This document shows positions 8,388 to 18,585 of a stretch of DNA of 64,000 nt, in pieces. Numbering within the stretch: position 1 is the stretch's first letter; every line of letters starts with the position of its first letter. The position numbers and the translations under genes were made by a program. Source of the stretch: Candidatus Limnocylindrales bacterium (GTDB lineage Bacteria; Desulfobacterota; Binatia; UBA1149; CAITLU01); assembly GCA_035626395.1 (NCBI GenBank), contig DASPNR010000042.1, forward strand, positions 536,484-600,483, read 5' to 3'. The notes below the pieces were generated by a model that did no database searches, was not told where the DNA came from, and saw only the letters and a program-made list of their open reading frames with translations.

Positions 8388-9485
8388 ATGCTGACGGCCT
8401 ACGACGACTACCCGCTGCATCAGGCGCCCTGGCCCATCGATCGGGTGGCCACCAGCGACCGCAACTTCTACGACCGCTACTACTTCAACGTCCATGACAC
8501 CGGCTGCCAGGCGTTCCTCGCGCTGGGCCTCGGCGTCTATCCCAACCTCGGCGTCATGGACGCGTTCGCCTGCGGCGTGCGCGGCAGCCGGCATCACATC
8601 GTGCGCGCGTCCCGTGCGCTGGCGGGCGACCGTCATGCCACGGTCGTCGGGCCGATCCGGGTCGACGTCATCGAGGGCCTGCGCCGTCTCCGCATCGCCT
8701 GCGATGCGCCGGAGCGGCCGCTGTCGTTCGACATCACCTTCGAAGCCTGGAGCGATGCGTACGAGGAACCGCATTTCCTCTATCGCAATCCGCTCGGCCG
8801 CACGGTCATGGACTACACGCGCCTGACGCAGCTCGGCACGCCGACCGGATGGATGCGCATCGGCGACGAGAAGTTCGCAGTCGGCGGCGAGGGCTGGCGC
8901 TCGGCGCGCGACCGGTCTTGGGGAATCCGGCCCGTGGGCGACAGCGAGCCCGACGGCGCGCTCGTGGATCATCCCGAGCGCATGCAGTTCTTCTGGAACT
9001 GGTCGCCGGTGCACCTGGGCGACGTCGGCGTCCTGTACACGGCCAGTGAGCATGCCGACGGCAGGCGGTGGCACCAGTCCGGTGCATTGCTGGCGCGCGG
9101 CGGCGGCGCGCGCCACGCCGTCGGCGTCGACCATGATCTGCGCTTCGAGCCGGGCACGCGCCGGTTCGCCGGCGCCGAGGTCGTCGTCGATCTCGGCGAC
9201 GAGCGCATGACGCTGCAGTACACGCCGCGGCTGCGCTTTCTCATGCCCGCCATCGGCTACCGCGGCCCCTGGGCGCACGGGCAGTACCAGGGAAGCCTGA
9301 AGGTCCAGGACGACATCTGGGATGCCGACGATCCGGAAACCGCCATCGTTCATGGATGGCTGACCGAGACGCTGTGCGACGTCCGGGCCGGCAGCCGATG
9401 CGGGCAGGGCATCTTCGAGATGGCCGTCATCGGCCCGCATGCCAAGTACGGCTTCGAGGACGTTTTCGACGGCTGGAAGGGGTGA
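8388..9485 (+). CDS. lipocalin-like (AttH/CrtC-type) conserved hypothetical protein
   Basis: A 365-residue protein starts at ATG 8388 (GAGG five bases upstream); an in-frame ATG at 8349 is less well supported. It has no signal peptide. Recognisable blocks are DRNFYDRYYFNVHD and LGLGVYPNLGVMDAF near the N-terminus, PLSFDITFEAW in the middle, and RDRSWGIRPVG after it. These blocks recur in a conserved family of about 350-residue proteins from actinobacteria and proteobacterial lipid degraders that I associate with the AttH/CrtC beta-barrel fold. The biochemical role is unknown; binding or hydrating a hydrophobic ligand is the usual speculation. It follows an acyl-CoA dehydrogenase by under 100 bases on the same strand, suggesting a shared lipid pathway. 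Confidence 0.75.
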   Translation: MLTAYDDYPLHQAPWPIDRVATSDRNFYDRYYFNVHDTGCQAFLALGLGVYPNLGVMDAFACGVRGSRHHIVRASRALAGDRHATVVGPIRVDVIEGLRRLRIACDAPERPLSFDITFEAWSDAYEEPHFLYRNPLGRTVMDYTRLTQLGTPTGWMRIGDEKFAVGGEGWRSARDRSWGIRPVGDSEPDGALVDHPERMQFFWNWSPVHLGDVGVLYTASEHADGRRWHQSGALLARGGGARHAVGVDHDLRFEPGTRRFAGAEVVVDLGDERMTLQYTPRLRFLMPAIGYRGPWAHGQYQGSLKVQDDIWDADDPETAIVHGWLTETLCDVRAGSRCGQGIFEMAVIGPHAKYGFEDVFDGWKG

Positions 9486-9628
9486 GGGGCAGGCGCCCGT
9501 GCGTCTGCGCAGCCCGGGTCGCGAAAGGCGAAAGTGCAGCGATGGTTGCAGGGGCGTGCCGTGACGGCGCGGGTTCCTGCGGCGCTGCATTGCCACCGGC
9601 TCGGCCCTCTGCCATTTAGGCCCGCTCT

Positions 9629-10279
9629 ATGGACTGGCTGACCGGTTTCCTCCAGACCATCCTGCACCTGGACGATGCGCTGCCCCAGTGGGCGGCGATG
9701 TACGGGACGTGGATCTACGGCATCCTCTTCCTGATCGTGTTCTGCGAGACCGGGCTGGTGGTGACGCCGTTCCTTCCCGGCGACTCGTTGCTGTTCGCCG
9801 CCGGAGCGGTTTCGGCGGCGGCCCCCGAGCACATGAACGTGCATCTGGTCGTGGTGCTGCTGATCGTCGCGGCGGTGATCGGCGACGGCGTCAACTACTC
9901 GATCGGTGCGATGCTCGGAGATCAGGTGCGCGAGGGGAACCGCTTCATCAAGAAGGAGCACCTCGAGCGCACGCACGCCTTCTACGAAAAGTACGGGGCC
10001 AAGACGATCATCCTGGCGCGTTTCGTTCCCATCGTGCGCACGTTCGCGCCGTTCGTGGCCGGCGTCGGGCGCATGACCTACGCCAAGTTCGCGACCTACA
10101 ACGTCGTCGGCGCCATCATCTGGGTCACATCGCTGACCTACGCCGGCTACGGCCTGGGCAACGTTCCCTTCGTCAAGAAGAACTTCGAGATCATCGTCCT
10201 GGCCATCATCTTCCTTTCCATCCTGCCGGGCATCGTCGAGCTGATCCGCGCGCGCCGCGCGCCGGAAAAGCTGATCTAG
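9629..10279 (+). CDS. DedA-family membrane protein
   Basis: A 216-residue inner-membrane protein of the DedA/SNARE-associated (VTT) family. The family is linked to lipid scrambling (undecaprenyl phosphate or phosphatidylethanolamine), membrane potential maintenance and drug tolerance. It shows the family core FLPGDSLLFAAGA near residue 50, the ARFVPIVRTFAPFVAGVGRM motif with conserved Arg and Pro around residues 130-150, and hydrophobic segments around 25-50, 75-95, 165-180 and 190-205. It starts 12 bases before the next gene's upstream spacer and may be co-transcribed with the histidine kinase at 10292. Confidence 0.92.
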   Translation: MDWLTGFLQTILHLDDALPQWAAMYGTWIYGILFLIVFCETGLVVTPFLPGDSLLFAAGAVSAAAPEHMNVHLVVVLLIVAAVIGDGVNYSIGAMLGDQVREGNRFIKKEHLERTHAFYEKYGAKTIILARFVPIVRTFAPFVAGVGRMTYAKFATYNVVGAIIWVTSLTYAGYGLGNVPFVKKNFEIIVLAIIFLSILPGIVELIRARRAPEKLI

Positions 10280-10291
10280 CCGCGGCGCCCG

Positions 10292-11689
10292 ATGACCGGC
10301 GAGAGGCCGCTCGAGGAACCCTCCCAGGCGCTGGCGGCGCAGCGACGCGCGCGACAGGCCGAGATCGAGCCGCTCGTCCTGCCCGACATGCGCGAGCGCC
10401 TGCGGCAGGGCATCTTCTTCATCGCTGCCGCACTGGCGATCTACACGTTCGCGGTCATGGTGACGTTCGAAGAGCGCGAGGCGCTGCGTTTCGAGCTCAA
10501 CGCAGGCCGCGTCCTCGGCTTGGCCGCGTGCTGGTGGGCGCTGCGCGTGCCGCGCTCGCGCCGCTTCGTGCTGGGGACCGGAATGGTCGCGGCCGTGTTG
10601 GTGGTAGGCGTGGCGCTCGCTCTTTCCCGGCTGCGCAACGACAGCGTGGTGCTGCCGGTGCTGACGGTGGCGACGGTTCCCTTCGCCGCCACGCTGGTAC
10701 CGTGGGGGGCGCGCGCGCAGGCGCTGTTCGCTTCAGTCTGGGTGCTCGGCTGCCTGGCCAACGGCGCACTGAGCTACGGCAACCTCGGGGCCTGGGCGTT
10801 CTCGCCGCTGAACCTGACCGTCTACAACGTGTGCGGCCTCTCGGTGTACGTTGCCGCCGTCTACGAACGCTCGCGGCGCGCGATGGCGGCGCGGCTGGAC
10901 GATGCCCGCCGCAGCGACGAGGAGCTGGAGGCGCTGCACAGGGAGCTCGAGCGCCGCGTGCGCGACCGGACCGCCGAGCTGGAGCTGGCGAATCGCGAGC
11001 TCGAGGGCTTCAGCTACACGGTATCGCACGACCTGCGCTCGCCGCTGCGGGCCATTCACGGCTTCGCGCACCTGCTGTCGGAGGAGCTGAGCGACACCGC
11101 GCCCGAATCGGCACGCGAGCATCTGGCCAAGATCCAGCGCGCGACCAACCGCATGGACGGGCTCATCGACGACATGCTGACGCTGGCGCGGGTCGGCCGC
11201 AGCGAGGTGCGCTATGACACGGTGGACGTGGCCGAGCTCGCGCGCTCGGTGGTGGAGGAGCTTCAGACCGAGCAGCCTGACCGCCGCGTCGAAGTGCGCA
11301 TCGGCGACATCCCGCTCGTGCGCGGGGACCGCGCCTTCATCCGCCTGGTGATGGACAACCTGCTGCGCAATGCGTGGAAGTTCACGCGCTCGCGCGAGGT
11401 GGCGCGTATCGAGGTCAGCGGCGAGGCGCGCGGCGACGTCGTCGAGTGCACGGTGGCCGACAACGGCGTCGGCTTCGACATGGAATTCGTGGGCAAGCTC
11501 TTCAAGCCTTTCGAGCGCCTGCATGCCGATGACTATGACGGAACCGGCGTGGGACTGGCGACGGTCGCGCGCATCGTGCAGCGCCACGGCGGCACGGTCT
11601 CGGCGATGAGCGCGCCCGGCGGGGGCGCCAGGTTCTCGTTCACGCTTCCGCGTCCGGCTCCGCAGACGTCTCTCGTGCACGGTGCCTGA
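10292..11689 (+). CDS. membrane sensor histidine kinase
   Basis: This 465-residue kinase has a basic N-terminus, about five or six membrane helices (residues about 35-200) and no extracellular sensor domain. A coiled coil follows (ELEALHRELERRVRDRTAEL). The dimerisation/phosphoacceptor domain has the phosphorylatable His246 in YTVSHDLRSPLRAI. The ATPase domain follows, with the N box (LVMDNLLRNAWKFT), G1 box (VADNGVGFD) and G2 region (GTGVGLATV). No receiver or cognate regulator lies directly beside it. It is closely similar in layout to the kinase at 30872, in which the His is also residue 246. Its last 50 bases overlap the 3' end of the hybrid kinase on the other strand. Confidence 0.92.
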   Translation: MTGERPLEEPSQALAAQRRARQAEIEPLVLPDMRERLRQGIFFIAAALAIYTFAVMVTFEEREALRFELNAGRVLGLAACWWALRVPRSRRFVLGTGMVAAVLVVGVALALSRLRNDSVVLPVLTVATVPFAATLVPWGARAQALFASVWVLGCLANGALSYGNLGAWAFSPLNLTVYNVCGLSVYVAAVYERSRRAMAARLDDARRSDEELEALHRELERRVRDRTAELELANRELEGFSYTVSHDLRSPLRAIHGFAHLLSEELSDTAPESAREHLAKIQRATNRMDGLIDDMLTLARVGRSEVRYDTVDVAELARSVVEELQTEQPDRRVEVRIGDIPLVRGDRAFIRLVMDNLLRNAWKFTRSREVARIEVSGEARGDVVECTVADNGVGFDMEFVGKLFKPFERLHADDYDGTGVGLATVARIVQRHGGTVSAMSAPGGGARFSFTLPRPAPQTSLVHGA

Positions 11690-13754
11690 GGGTCGTACCG
11701 AGGCCCGCCACGATCCTCTCGAGCTCGCCCGGGTCCATCGGCTTGGTGAAGTGCCGGTCGAAGCCAGCTTCGCTGGCGCGTGATTTGTCCTCCTGCTGAC
11801 CCCAGCCCGTCAGCGCCACCAGGTGCATCGATTTCCCCCATCGCTCCTGCCGGATGCGGCGCGCGGCCTCGTAGCCGTTCAGGCGCGGCATGCCGATGTC
11901 GAGCAGGACGACGTCGGGACGGAAAGTGGCGGCCTCTTCGACGGCCTCGATGCCGTCGTGCACCGTTCGGACATCGTTGCCCATCAGCCGCAGCATCATG
12001 CCCATGCTCTCGGCGGCGTCGCGATTGTCGTCGGCGACCAGGATGCGGCAGGACTTGCGCTGAGCTGGCGGCCGCCGCGAGGGCCGCGGCGGTGCCGCCT
12101 CGGCCGCGGTTGCCACCGGCAGCGTCACGCAGAACTCGCTGCCGCGGCCGACGCCCTCGCTGCGCGCCTCGACGCTGCCGCCGTGCATCTCCACCAGGCG
12201 CTTGACCAGTGTCAGCCCGATGCCGAGGCCGCCCTGCGACTTCTCCAGCGAGCGCTCCACCTGCGTGAACATGTCGAAGATGGACCGCAGCGCGGGCGCC
12301 GGAATACCGATCCCGGCATCGCGCACCGACACCGTCACCTTGTGATCGTAGTGCCGGCAGGTGAGCCAGATCTTGCCGCCGGGATCCATGTACTTGGCGG
12401 CGTTGTTGAGAAGGTTGGAGAACACCTGCGCCAGGCGCACCGGGTCGGCATCCAGATGGATCGGGTAGGGCGCGACCTCCAGCTCCAGCTCATGATGAGC
12501 GGCATCGATGGAGGGGCGGGCCGTATCGACGGCATTCTTGATGATGTCGCCCAGCTCGACCCGTTCCTTGCGCAGCTCGAGCTTTCCGCGCGTGATGCGG
12601 CTGACGTCGAGCAGGTCGTCGATCAGCCGCACCATCTGTGCCAGCTGGCGCTCCATCATCGTCCGCGCCTGCTCGCTCGCGCCCGGATCGCCCTGTGTCA
12701 GGGACATGATGTGGAGGGCGTTGCGGATCGGCGCCAGCGGGTTGCGCAGCTCGTGCGCCAGCGTGGCCAGGAACTCGTCCTTGCGCCGGTCCGTGTCGCG
12801 CAGCTCATCGATCAGCCGCACGCGTTCGTAGGCGGAAGTGACATAGCGCGTGATGGTCTCGAGGAACTCGATCTCCTCCAGGTCGAAACGGACACGCTGG
12901 CGACTGGCGAAGGCGAGCGCGCCGAGGAGCTTGTCGTCGGCCATCATCGGCGTGCACGCGTAGGCCTGGAAGCCGAACTGGCGCACGTTCTCGAGCAGGG
13001 GGTCGTTGGTGTGCTGGATGTAGGAGAACGCCATGGGCTGGCGTTGTCTGGCAACGGCTCCGCAGATGGATGTCGACATCGGCAGGTGCGCAAGCCGTTC
13101 CTGAAGCTCGGGCTCGACGCCTTCGCTGGCTTCCAGCCGGAGCGCTTCGCCGCCGTCGTCGCACACGAAGCTCAGGAACGCGTCCAGGCCGAAGTGCGGC
13201 GCGATCTTGTAGAAGAGCGTGCGCATCATCGCCTCGGGGTCCTCGCTGGTCAGCAGCACCGAGGCGGATTCCCACAGCAGGCGCAGCCGGCTGGTCTGCC
13301 TGCGCAGCGAGGTATCGGCCCGATGGAGCTCATCGAGATGGTCGCGAAGCTCGTACTGGCGGCGCCGCGCCCGGACGGCGGTGTGGAGCGCGCTCACCAG
13401 CGTCGTCACTCGCACCGGCCGTTCGAGCACCGTGATGTTGCCGAGCAGCTCGGTGGCCATGGCCGCCGCGGCCGAGTCGGCGCCGGAGGTGCAGAGCATG
13501 ATGATGGGGATGTCGGACCACGCCGGCTGCCGCTGCAGCGCCTCGGCGAGCAGGTAGGAATCCGGCCACGACAGCACTTCGGGCGTCAGCAGGATGGCGC
13601 CGGCGCCGTCGAGCATCTGCGACGCGACCTCGGCGACATTGGCGCAGAGGTGACAGCCGAGGCCGGCGTCGCCGAGGACGGAGCGGCTGATCTCGGCGTC
13701 GCCGGGCGTCGGCGCCAGAACCAGAATGCGCTCGGCTTCAGTCGTTGTCGCCAT
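11640..13754 (-). CDS. hybrid sensor histidine kinase/response regulator with GAF domain
   Basis: This 704-residue soluble signalling protein begins with a degenerate receiver-like domain (about 8-125), in which the usual phospho-Asp strand reads AILLTPEVL and so lacks the Asp. A GAF domain (about 175-320) follows. Then come a HisKA domain with His334 (LAHELRNPLAP), an HATPase domain with DAGIGI and GGLGIGLTLV, and a canonical C-terminal receiver with phosphoacceptor Asp619 (DVVLLDIGM). With no membrane segment, it probably senses a cytoplasmic ligand through GAF or works with the KaiC-like protein. Its first codons overlap the end of the KaiC-like gene, so the two are translationally linked. 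The gene ends inside the 3' end of the opposing kinase gene. Confidence 0.92.
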   Translation of the reverse strand: MATTTEAERILVLAPTPGDAEISRSVLGDAGLGCHLCANVAEVASQMLDGAGAILLTPEVLSWPDSYLLAEALQRQPAWSDIPIIMLCTSGADSAAAAMATELLGNITVLERPVRVTTLVSALHTAVRARRRQYELRDHLDELHRADTSLRRQTSRLRLLWESASVLLTSEDPEAMMRTLFYKIAPHFGLDAFLSFVCDDGGEALRLEASEGVEPELQERLAHLPMSTSICGAVARQRQPMAFSYIQHTNDPLLENVRQFGFQAYACTPMMADDKLLGALAFASRQRVRFDLEEIEFLETITRYVTSAYERVRLIDELRDTDRRKDEFLATLAHELRNPLAPIRNALHIMSLTQGDPGASEQARTMMERQLAQMVRLIDDLLDVSRITRGKLELRKERVELGDIIKNAVDTARPSIDAAHHELELEVAPYPIHLDADPVRLAQVFSNLLNNAAKYMDPGGKIWLTCRHYDHKVTVSVRDAGIGIPAPALRSIFDMFTQVERSLEKSQGGLGIGLTLVKRLVEMHGGSVEARSEGVGRGSEFCVTLPVATAAEAAPPRPSRRPPAQRKSCRILVADDNRDAAESMGMMLRLMGNDVRTVHDGIEAVEEAATFRPDVVLLDIGMPRLNGYEAARRIRQERWGKSMHLVALTGWGQQEDKSRASEAGFDRHFTKPMDPGELERIVAGLGTTLRHRARETSAEPDAEA

Positions 13755-15240
13755 TGCGCGCCTCGATACCGTGGAACTGCGATCCCACGAGCACGGGCGT
13801 GCCTGTCAGTACGCCCTGGAACTCCCGAATCGGCTCGCCGATCTGGATTCCGTGGCGGTCCATGAAGATCTCGCGGATTTCGGACTCATGGACGCCAGTG
13901 CGTTTCTTGATGACGGAAATGGCCTTGCGCACCGACCCGTATGCCTCGAAGTAGCGAAGCGTCAGAACGGTGTCGGCCAGATAGCTGGCATCGACCGGAA
14001 CGTGAATCTGCGCTCCGACCAGCCCGTGGTTGGTCATCGTCAGCAGCGAGGTCACTCCCTGGCTTCCGAGGTAGGTGAGCAATTCGTGAAGATGGAGTGT
14101 CAGGAAGCGCTCGGTCGGCATCGCATTGAGGTAGCCGTTGAGGCTGTCGACGACGACGATCGTGACGCCGCGGTCTTCGACGGCGCGCCGCAGCTCGTGC
14201 GAGAGCTCCCCGGGCGTCATCTGCGCCGGATCCACGCGTCGCAGCTCGAGCGTTCCTGCATCACGGAGCTTGAGAACGTCCATGCCGAGGCCGGCCGAGC
14301 GCTCGATGAACGTCGGAACAGACTCGTCGAAGAGCAGGACGATCGTCTTCTCGCCGCGAGAAGCGGCGGCGCAGACGAACTGCCCCACGACCGTGGACTT
14401 GCCGGTGCCGGCCGCGCCGAGGACCAGCGTGCTGGTGCCCTTGGCCAGGCCACCACCGAGGAGGTTGTCGAGCGGCACGATGCCGCTCCGGATGTTGTCG
14501 CGCTCGAAATCGCTGCTGTAGTGGGCCGCGACCAGGCGCGGGAAGACGCGAACGCCGCCGGTATAGATCGAGAAGTCGTGGTAGCCCTCGACATAGGCGC
14601 GCCCGCGCAGCTTGGAGAGCTGCAGGCGCCGCCGCGAGGCGCCGTACTCCGGTGATGTGCGCTCGAGCGAGATCACGCCGTGCGCGAGGCTGTGAAGATG
14701 CATCTCCTTCTCGTCGCCGGTGCGATCGTCGATGAGCATGACCGTTGCCCGCATGCGCGCGAAGTGATGCTTGAGCGCGAGGATCTGGCGGCGGTAGCGC
14801 AGCGAGTCCTCGGCCAGAAGCCGAAGCTCGGAGAGGGAGTCGAAGACGATGCGCGAGGGACGCAGCCGCTCGGTCTCGGCCAGCACCTGCTTGGTCGTGG
14901 CGGCCAGCTCGACCTCGGAAGGATGGTACATCGTGTAGCGCGCGTCGGGCTTGAGAGTCTCCTCGGCCGGGATGATCTCGAGCATGTCGATTCCTGACAG
15001 GTCCCAGCCGTGTGCGGCTGCCGAGGCGCGCAGCTCGCGCTCGTCTTCGGAGAGCGCGACGAACAGGCAGCGCTCCCCGTTGCGCGCCCCCGCCATCAGG
15101 AATTGCATTGCCAGCGTGGTCTTGCCGGTGCCGGGATGGCCCTCGAGGAGATAGAGCTGCCCGGGGGCCAGGCCGCCGCGGAGAATTTCGTCGAGTCCTT
15201 CGATGCCGGTTTCGAGCAGGGCAGGAGAATCGGGCTGCAC
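13738..15240 (-). CDS. KaiC-like double-domain RecA-family ATPase
   Basis: This 500-residue protein has two RecA/KaiC ATPase domains, each with a Walker A motif: GHPGTGKTTLAMQFL near residue 34 and GAAGTGKSTVVGQFV near 275. Walker B strands include RIVFDSLSELRLL and VTIVVVDSLNGYL. Catalytic Glu candidates follow the first domain's strand (LFVALSEDERELRA). It starts at GTG 15240, with GAGGAAC four bases upstream. No kaiA or kaiB gene is present, so this is not evidence for a circadian oscillator. In many non-cyanobacteria such proteins pair with histidine kinases, exactly as here, where the hybrid kinase gene overlaps it by 17 bases. A stress or signalling switch is the best inference. Confidence 0.9.
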   Translation of the reverse strand: MQPDSPALLETGIEGLDEILRGGLAPGQLYLLEGHPGTGKTTLAMQFLMAGARNGERCLFVALSEDERELRASAAAHGWDLSGIDMLEIIPAEETLKPDARYTMYHPSEVELAATTKQVLAETERLRPSRIVFDSLSELRLLAEDSLRYRRQILALKHHFARMRATVMLIDDRTGDEKEMHLHSLAHGVISLERTSPEYGASRRRLQLSKLRGRAYVEGYHDFSIYTGGVRVFPRLVAAHYSSDFERDNIRSGIVPLDNLLGGGLAKGTSTLVLGAAGTGKSTVVGQFVCAAASRGEKTIVLLFDESVPTFIERSAGLGMDVLKLRDAGTLELRRVDPAQMTPGELSHELRRAVEDRGVTIVVVDSLNGYLNAMPTERFLTLHLHELLTYLGSQGVTSLLTMTNHGLVGAQIHVPVDASYLADTVLTLRYFEAYGSVRKAISVIKKRTGVHESEIREIFMDRHGIQIGEPIREFQGVLTGTPVLVGSQFHGIEARNGDND

Positions 15241-15690
15241 GGTTCCTCGATCGGTGCCGGCACCGCCGAGGCCGGCTCACGACAATGGTGGTATTCGGTA
15301 TGCGCCGGTTTGCAATGCCGGGCAGGAGACCTGCAACGAAGATAGGCCGAAGCGGCGGCGGCAGGTACCGGGTTGCACGATGGAGGCAGGAAAATCGTGC
15401 GTCCGCGCCCCACCCGGCGGCGCCCCCGGTGACGTCGGCAGGGATCCTTTGCGCTCCAATGTCGCCTAGATGGACCGTACCATCCGGTACGCCGCAGCGC
15501 GTAAATCACTTGATCGAGCACGGCGCCTTCGCCAACATCGGTCGCCTCGCCGAGAACCTTCGATTCGCGGCCAGGCTCATACCACCGGCTCCGTCAGGAG
15601 TTCGCCGCCCCGGCGACCAGCGTCACAGGGGCATGGGCTGTGGGGGCCTGGCGATTCATGGGGGACCAGAGCTAAGGAGGAGCATCGGCG
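15241..15690. other. 450-base intergenic region between divergent genes
   Basis: This gap separates the KaiC-like gene (leftward) from the acyl-CoA dehydrogenase (rightward). It must hold both promoters, but no convincing -35/-10 pair stands out. A short inverted repeat, CGTACC-ATCC-GGTACG, lies at 15476-15491 and could be an operator. AAGGAGG at about 15674-15680 is the ribosome site for the rightward gene. Open frames in it have no recognisable protein content. Confidence 0.5.
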
Positions 15691-17544
<1,854 letters not shown>

Positions 17545-17550
17545 AAGAGA

Positions 17551-17610
17551 GGGGTCAGGTCCTGCGTTCGAGCATTTGCTCCTCGAAAGGCTCGAACGAG
17601 ACCTGACCCC
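17551..17610. repeat. REP/REPIN-like inverted repeat hairpin
   Basis: GGGGTCAGGTC (17551-17561) pairs perfectly with GACCTGACCCC (17600-17610). Inside, GTTCGAGC (17566-17573) pairs with GCTCGAAC (17590-17597), leaving a 16-base loop. The outer arm resembles the GGGGTCAGGTC ends that I recall as common in repeats mobilised by REP-associated tyrosine transposases (IS200/IS605-like). No transposase is present in the window. It fills almost the whole gap between the acyl-CoA dehydrogenase stop and the TesB start. It lacks a U-tract, so it is a poor terminator candidate, although the hairpin could still stabilise or attenuate the transcript. Confidence 0.75.
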
Positions 17611-17619
17611 ATTCCCGCC

Positions 17620-18477
17620 ATGCCGCATCCGCTGCTAGACGAGGTCGTCTCGCTCCTGGACGTCGAGGAGCTCGAGGTCAATATCTTCCGCGGCTACAGC
17701 CCCGAGGAAGACCGCCCCCGCGTCTTCGGCGGCCAGGTCGCGGCGCAGTCGCTGATGTCGGCGGCGCGCACGGTGCCGGCCGATCGGCGCGTGCACTCCC
17801 TGCACAGCTACTTCCTGCGGCCCGGCGACATGCATGCGCCGATCCTGTTCCTGGTCGACCGCATCCGTGACGGCAAGTCGTTCACGACCCGCCGCGTGGT
17901 GGCGGTGCAGCACGGCGAGGCGATCTTCAACATGGCGGCATCCTTCCAGGTCGCCGAGCAGGGCGTGGAGCACAGCCTGGAGATGCCGGCCGCGCCCGAT
18001 CCCGAGTCGCTGCCGACGCAGGCGCAGCGGCTGGCCGCCTTCGACCGCAAGCTTCCGCGCCGCGCGATCGAGCCGCGGGCGATCGACATGCGCTGGTGCG
18101 ATCCTCCCGGATGGAAGCCGAACAAGGGCGAGGAGGGCAGGGCGATGGTGTGGATGCGCGCCGACGGCAGGCTTCCCGCCGATTCGCTGCTGCACACGTG
18201 CGTTCTGGTCTACGCCTCCGACTACACGCTGACGGAGACGGTGATGCGCCCGCACGGCGTGCACTGGAGCGATCACGGTGTGATGGCGGCGAGCCTGGAC
18301 CACGCGATGTGGTTCCACCGCGATTTCGCGGTGGACGACTGGTGGCTGTACGTGGAGGATTCTCCGGCCGCCTCGGGCGCGCGAGGCCTTGCGCGCGGCG
18401 TGATCTTCGATCGTGCCGGCAGGCTGTGCTGTTCGGTGGCACAGGAGGTTCTGCTGCGGGTGCCTCCCGCTTCCTGA
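17620..18477 (+). CDS. tesB: acyl-CoA thioesterase II
   Basis: This 285-residue double hot-dog thioesterase hydrolyses acyl-CoA to free fatty acid and CoA. The N-terminal hot-dog has IFRGYSPEEDRPRVFGGQVA, the hallmark of TesB, and HSLHSYFLRPGD. The C-terminal hot-dog has LLHTCVLVYASDYTLTETV, containing the conserved Asp of the catalytic network, then LDHAMWFHRDFAVDDWWLY. It begins nine bases after a REP-like hairpin and lies on the same strand as the upstream acyl-CoA dehydrogenase, suggesting a shared acyl-CoA pool. Family precedent is broad chain-length specificity. Confidence 0.94.
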   Translation: MPHPLLDEVVSLLDVEELEVNIFRGYSPEEDRPRVFGGQVAAQSLMSAARTVPADRRVHSLHSYFLRPGDMHAPILFLVDRIRDGKSFTTRRVVAVQHGEAIFNMAASFQVAEQGVEHSLEMPAAPDPESLPTQAQRLAAFDRKLPRRAIEPRAIDMRWCDPPGWKPNKGEEGRAMVWMRADGRLPADSLLHTCVLVYASDYTLTETVMRPHGVHWSDHGVMAASLDHAMWFHRDFAVDDWWLYVEDSPAASGARGLARGVIFDRAGRLCCSVAQEVLLRVPPAS

Positions 18478-18585
18478 TCCGCTCTCCGTGGTGATGCTAC
18501 GCGCGTCTGCAGCCAGACCGTCGCTATGCATGCGCGCGAATGACTGCGGCGGCGCGGCATACGCGCGGCGGCGGTTCTCGCCCGT

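Noticed and set aside
11823..13865. Long plus-strand open frame opposite the hybrid kinase (680 codons)
   Set aside because: Its translation is a low-complexity Arg/Ala/Gln/Val product with no domain, while the minus strand reads GAF, HisKA, HATPase and receiver domains. GC-rich DNA commonly gives such antisense frames.
13738..15240. Interpreting the KaiC-like gene as a circadian clock
   Set aside because: No kaiA or kaiB gene is present; double-domain KaiC-like ATPases occur in many non-oscillating bacteria, often beside histidine kinases.
15476..15491. Inverted repeat CGTACC-ATCC-GGTACG as an operator
   Set aside because: Only six-base arms in a 450-base gap; no regulator next to it and such repeats arise by chance in GC-rich DNA.
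17551..17610. Intrinsic terminator of the acyl-CoA dehydrogenase gene
   Set aside because: Hairpin lacks a U-tract, and the arms fit a repeat element better; a terminator role is not supported.
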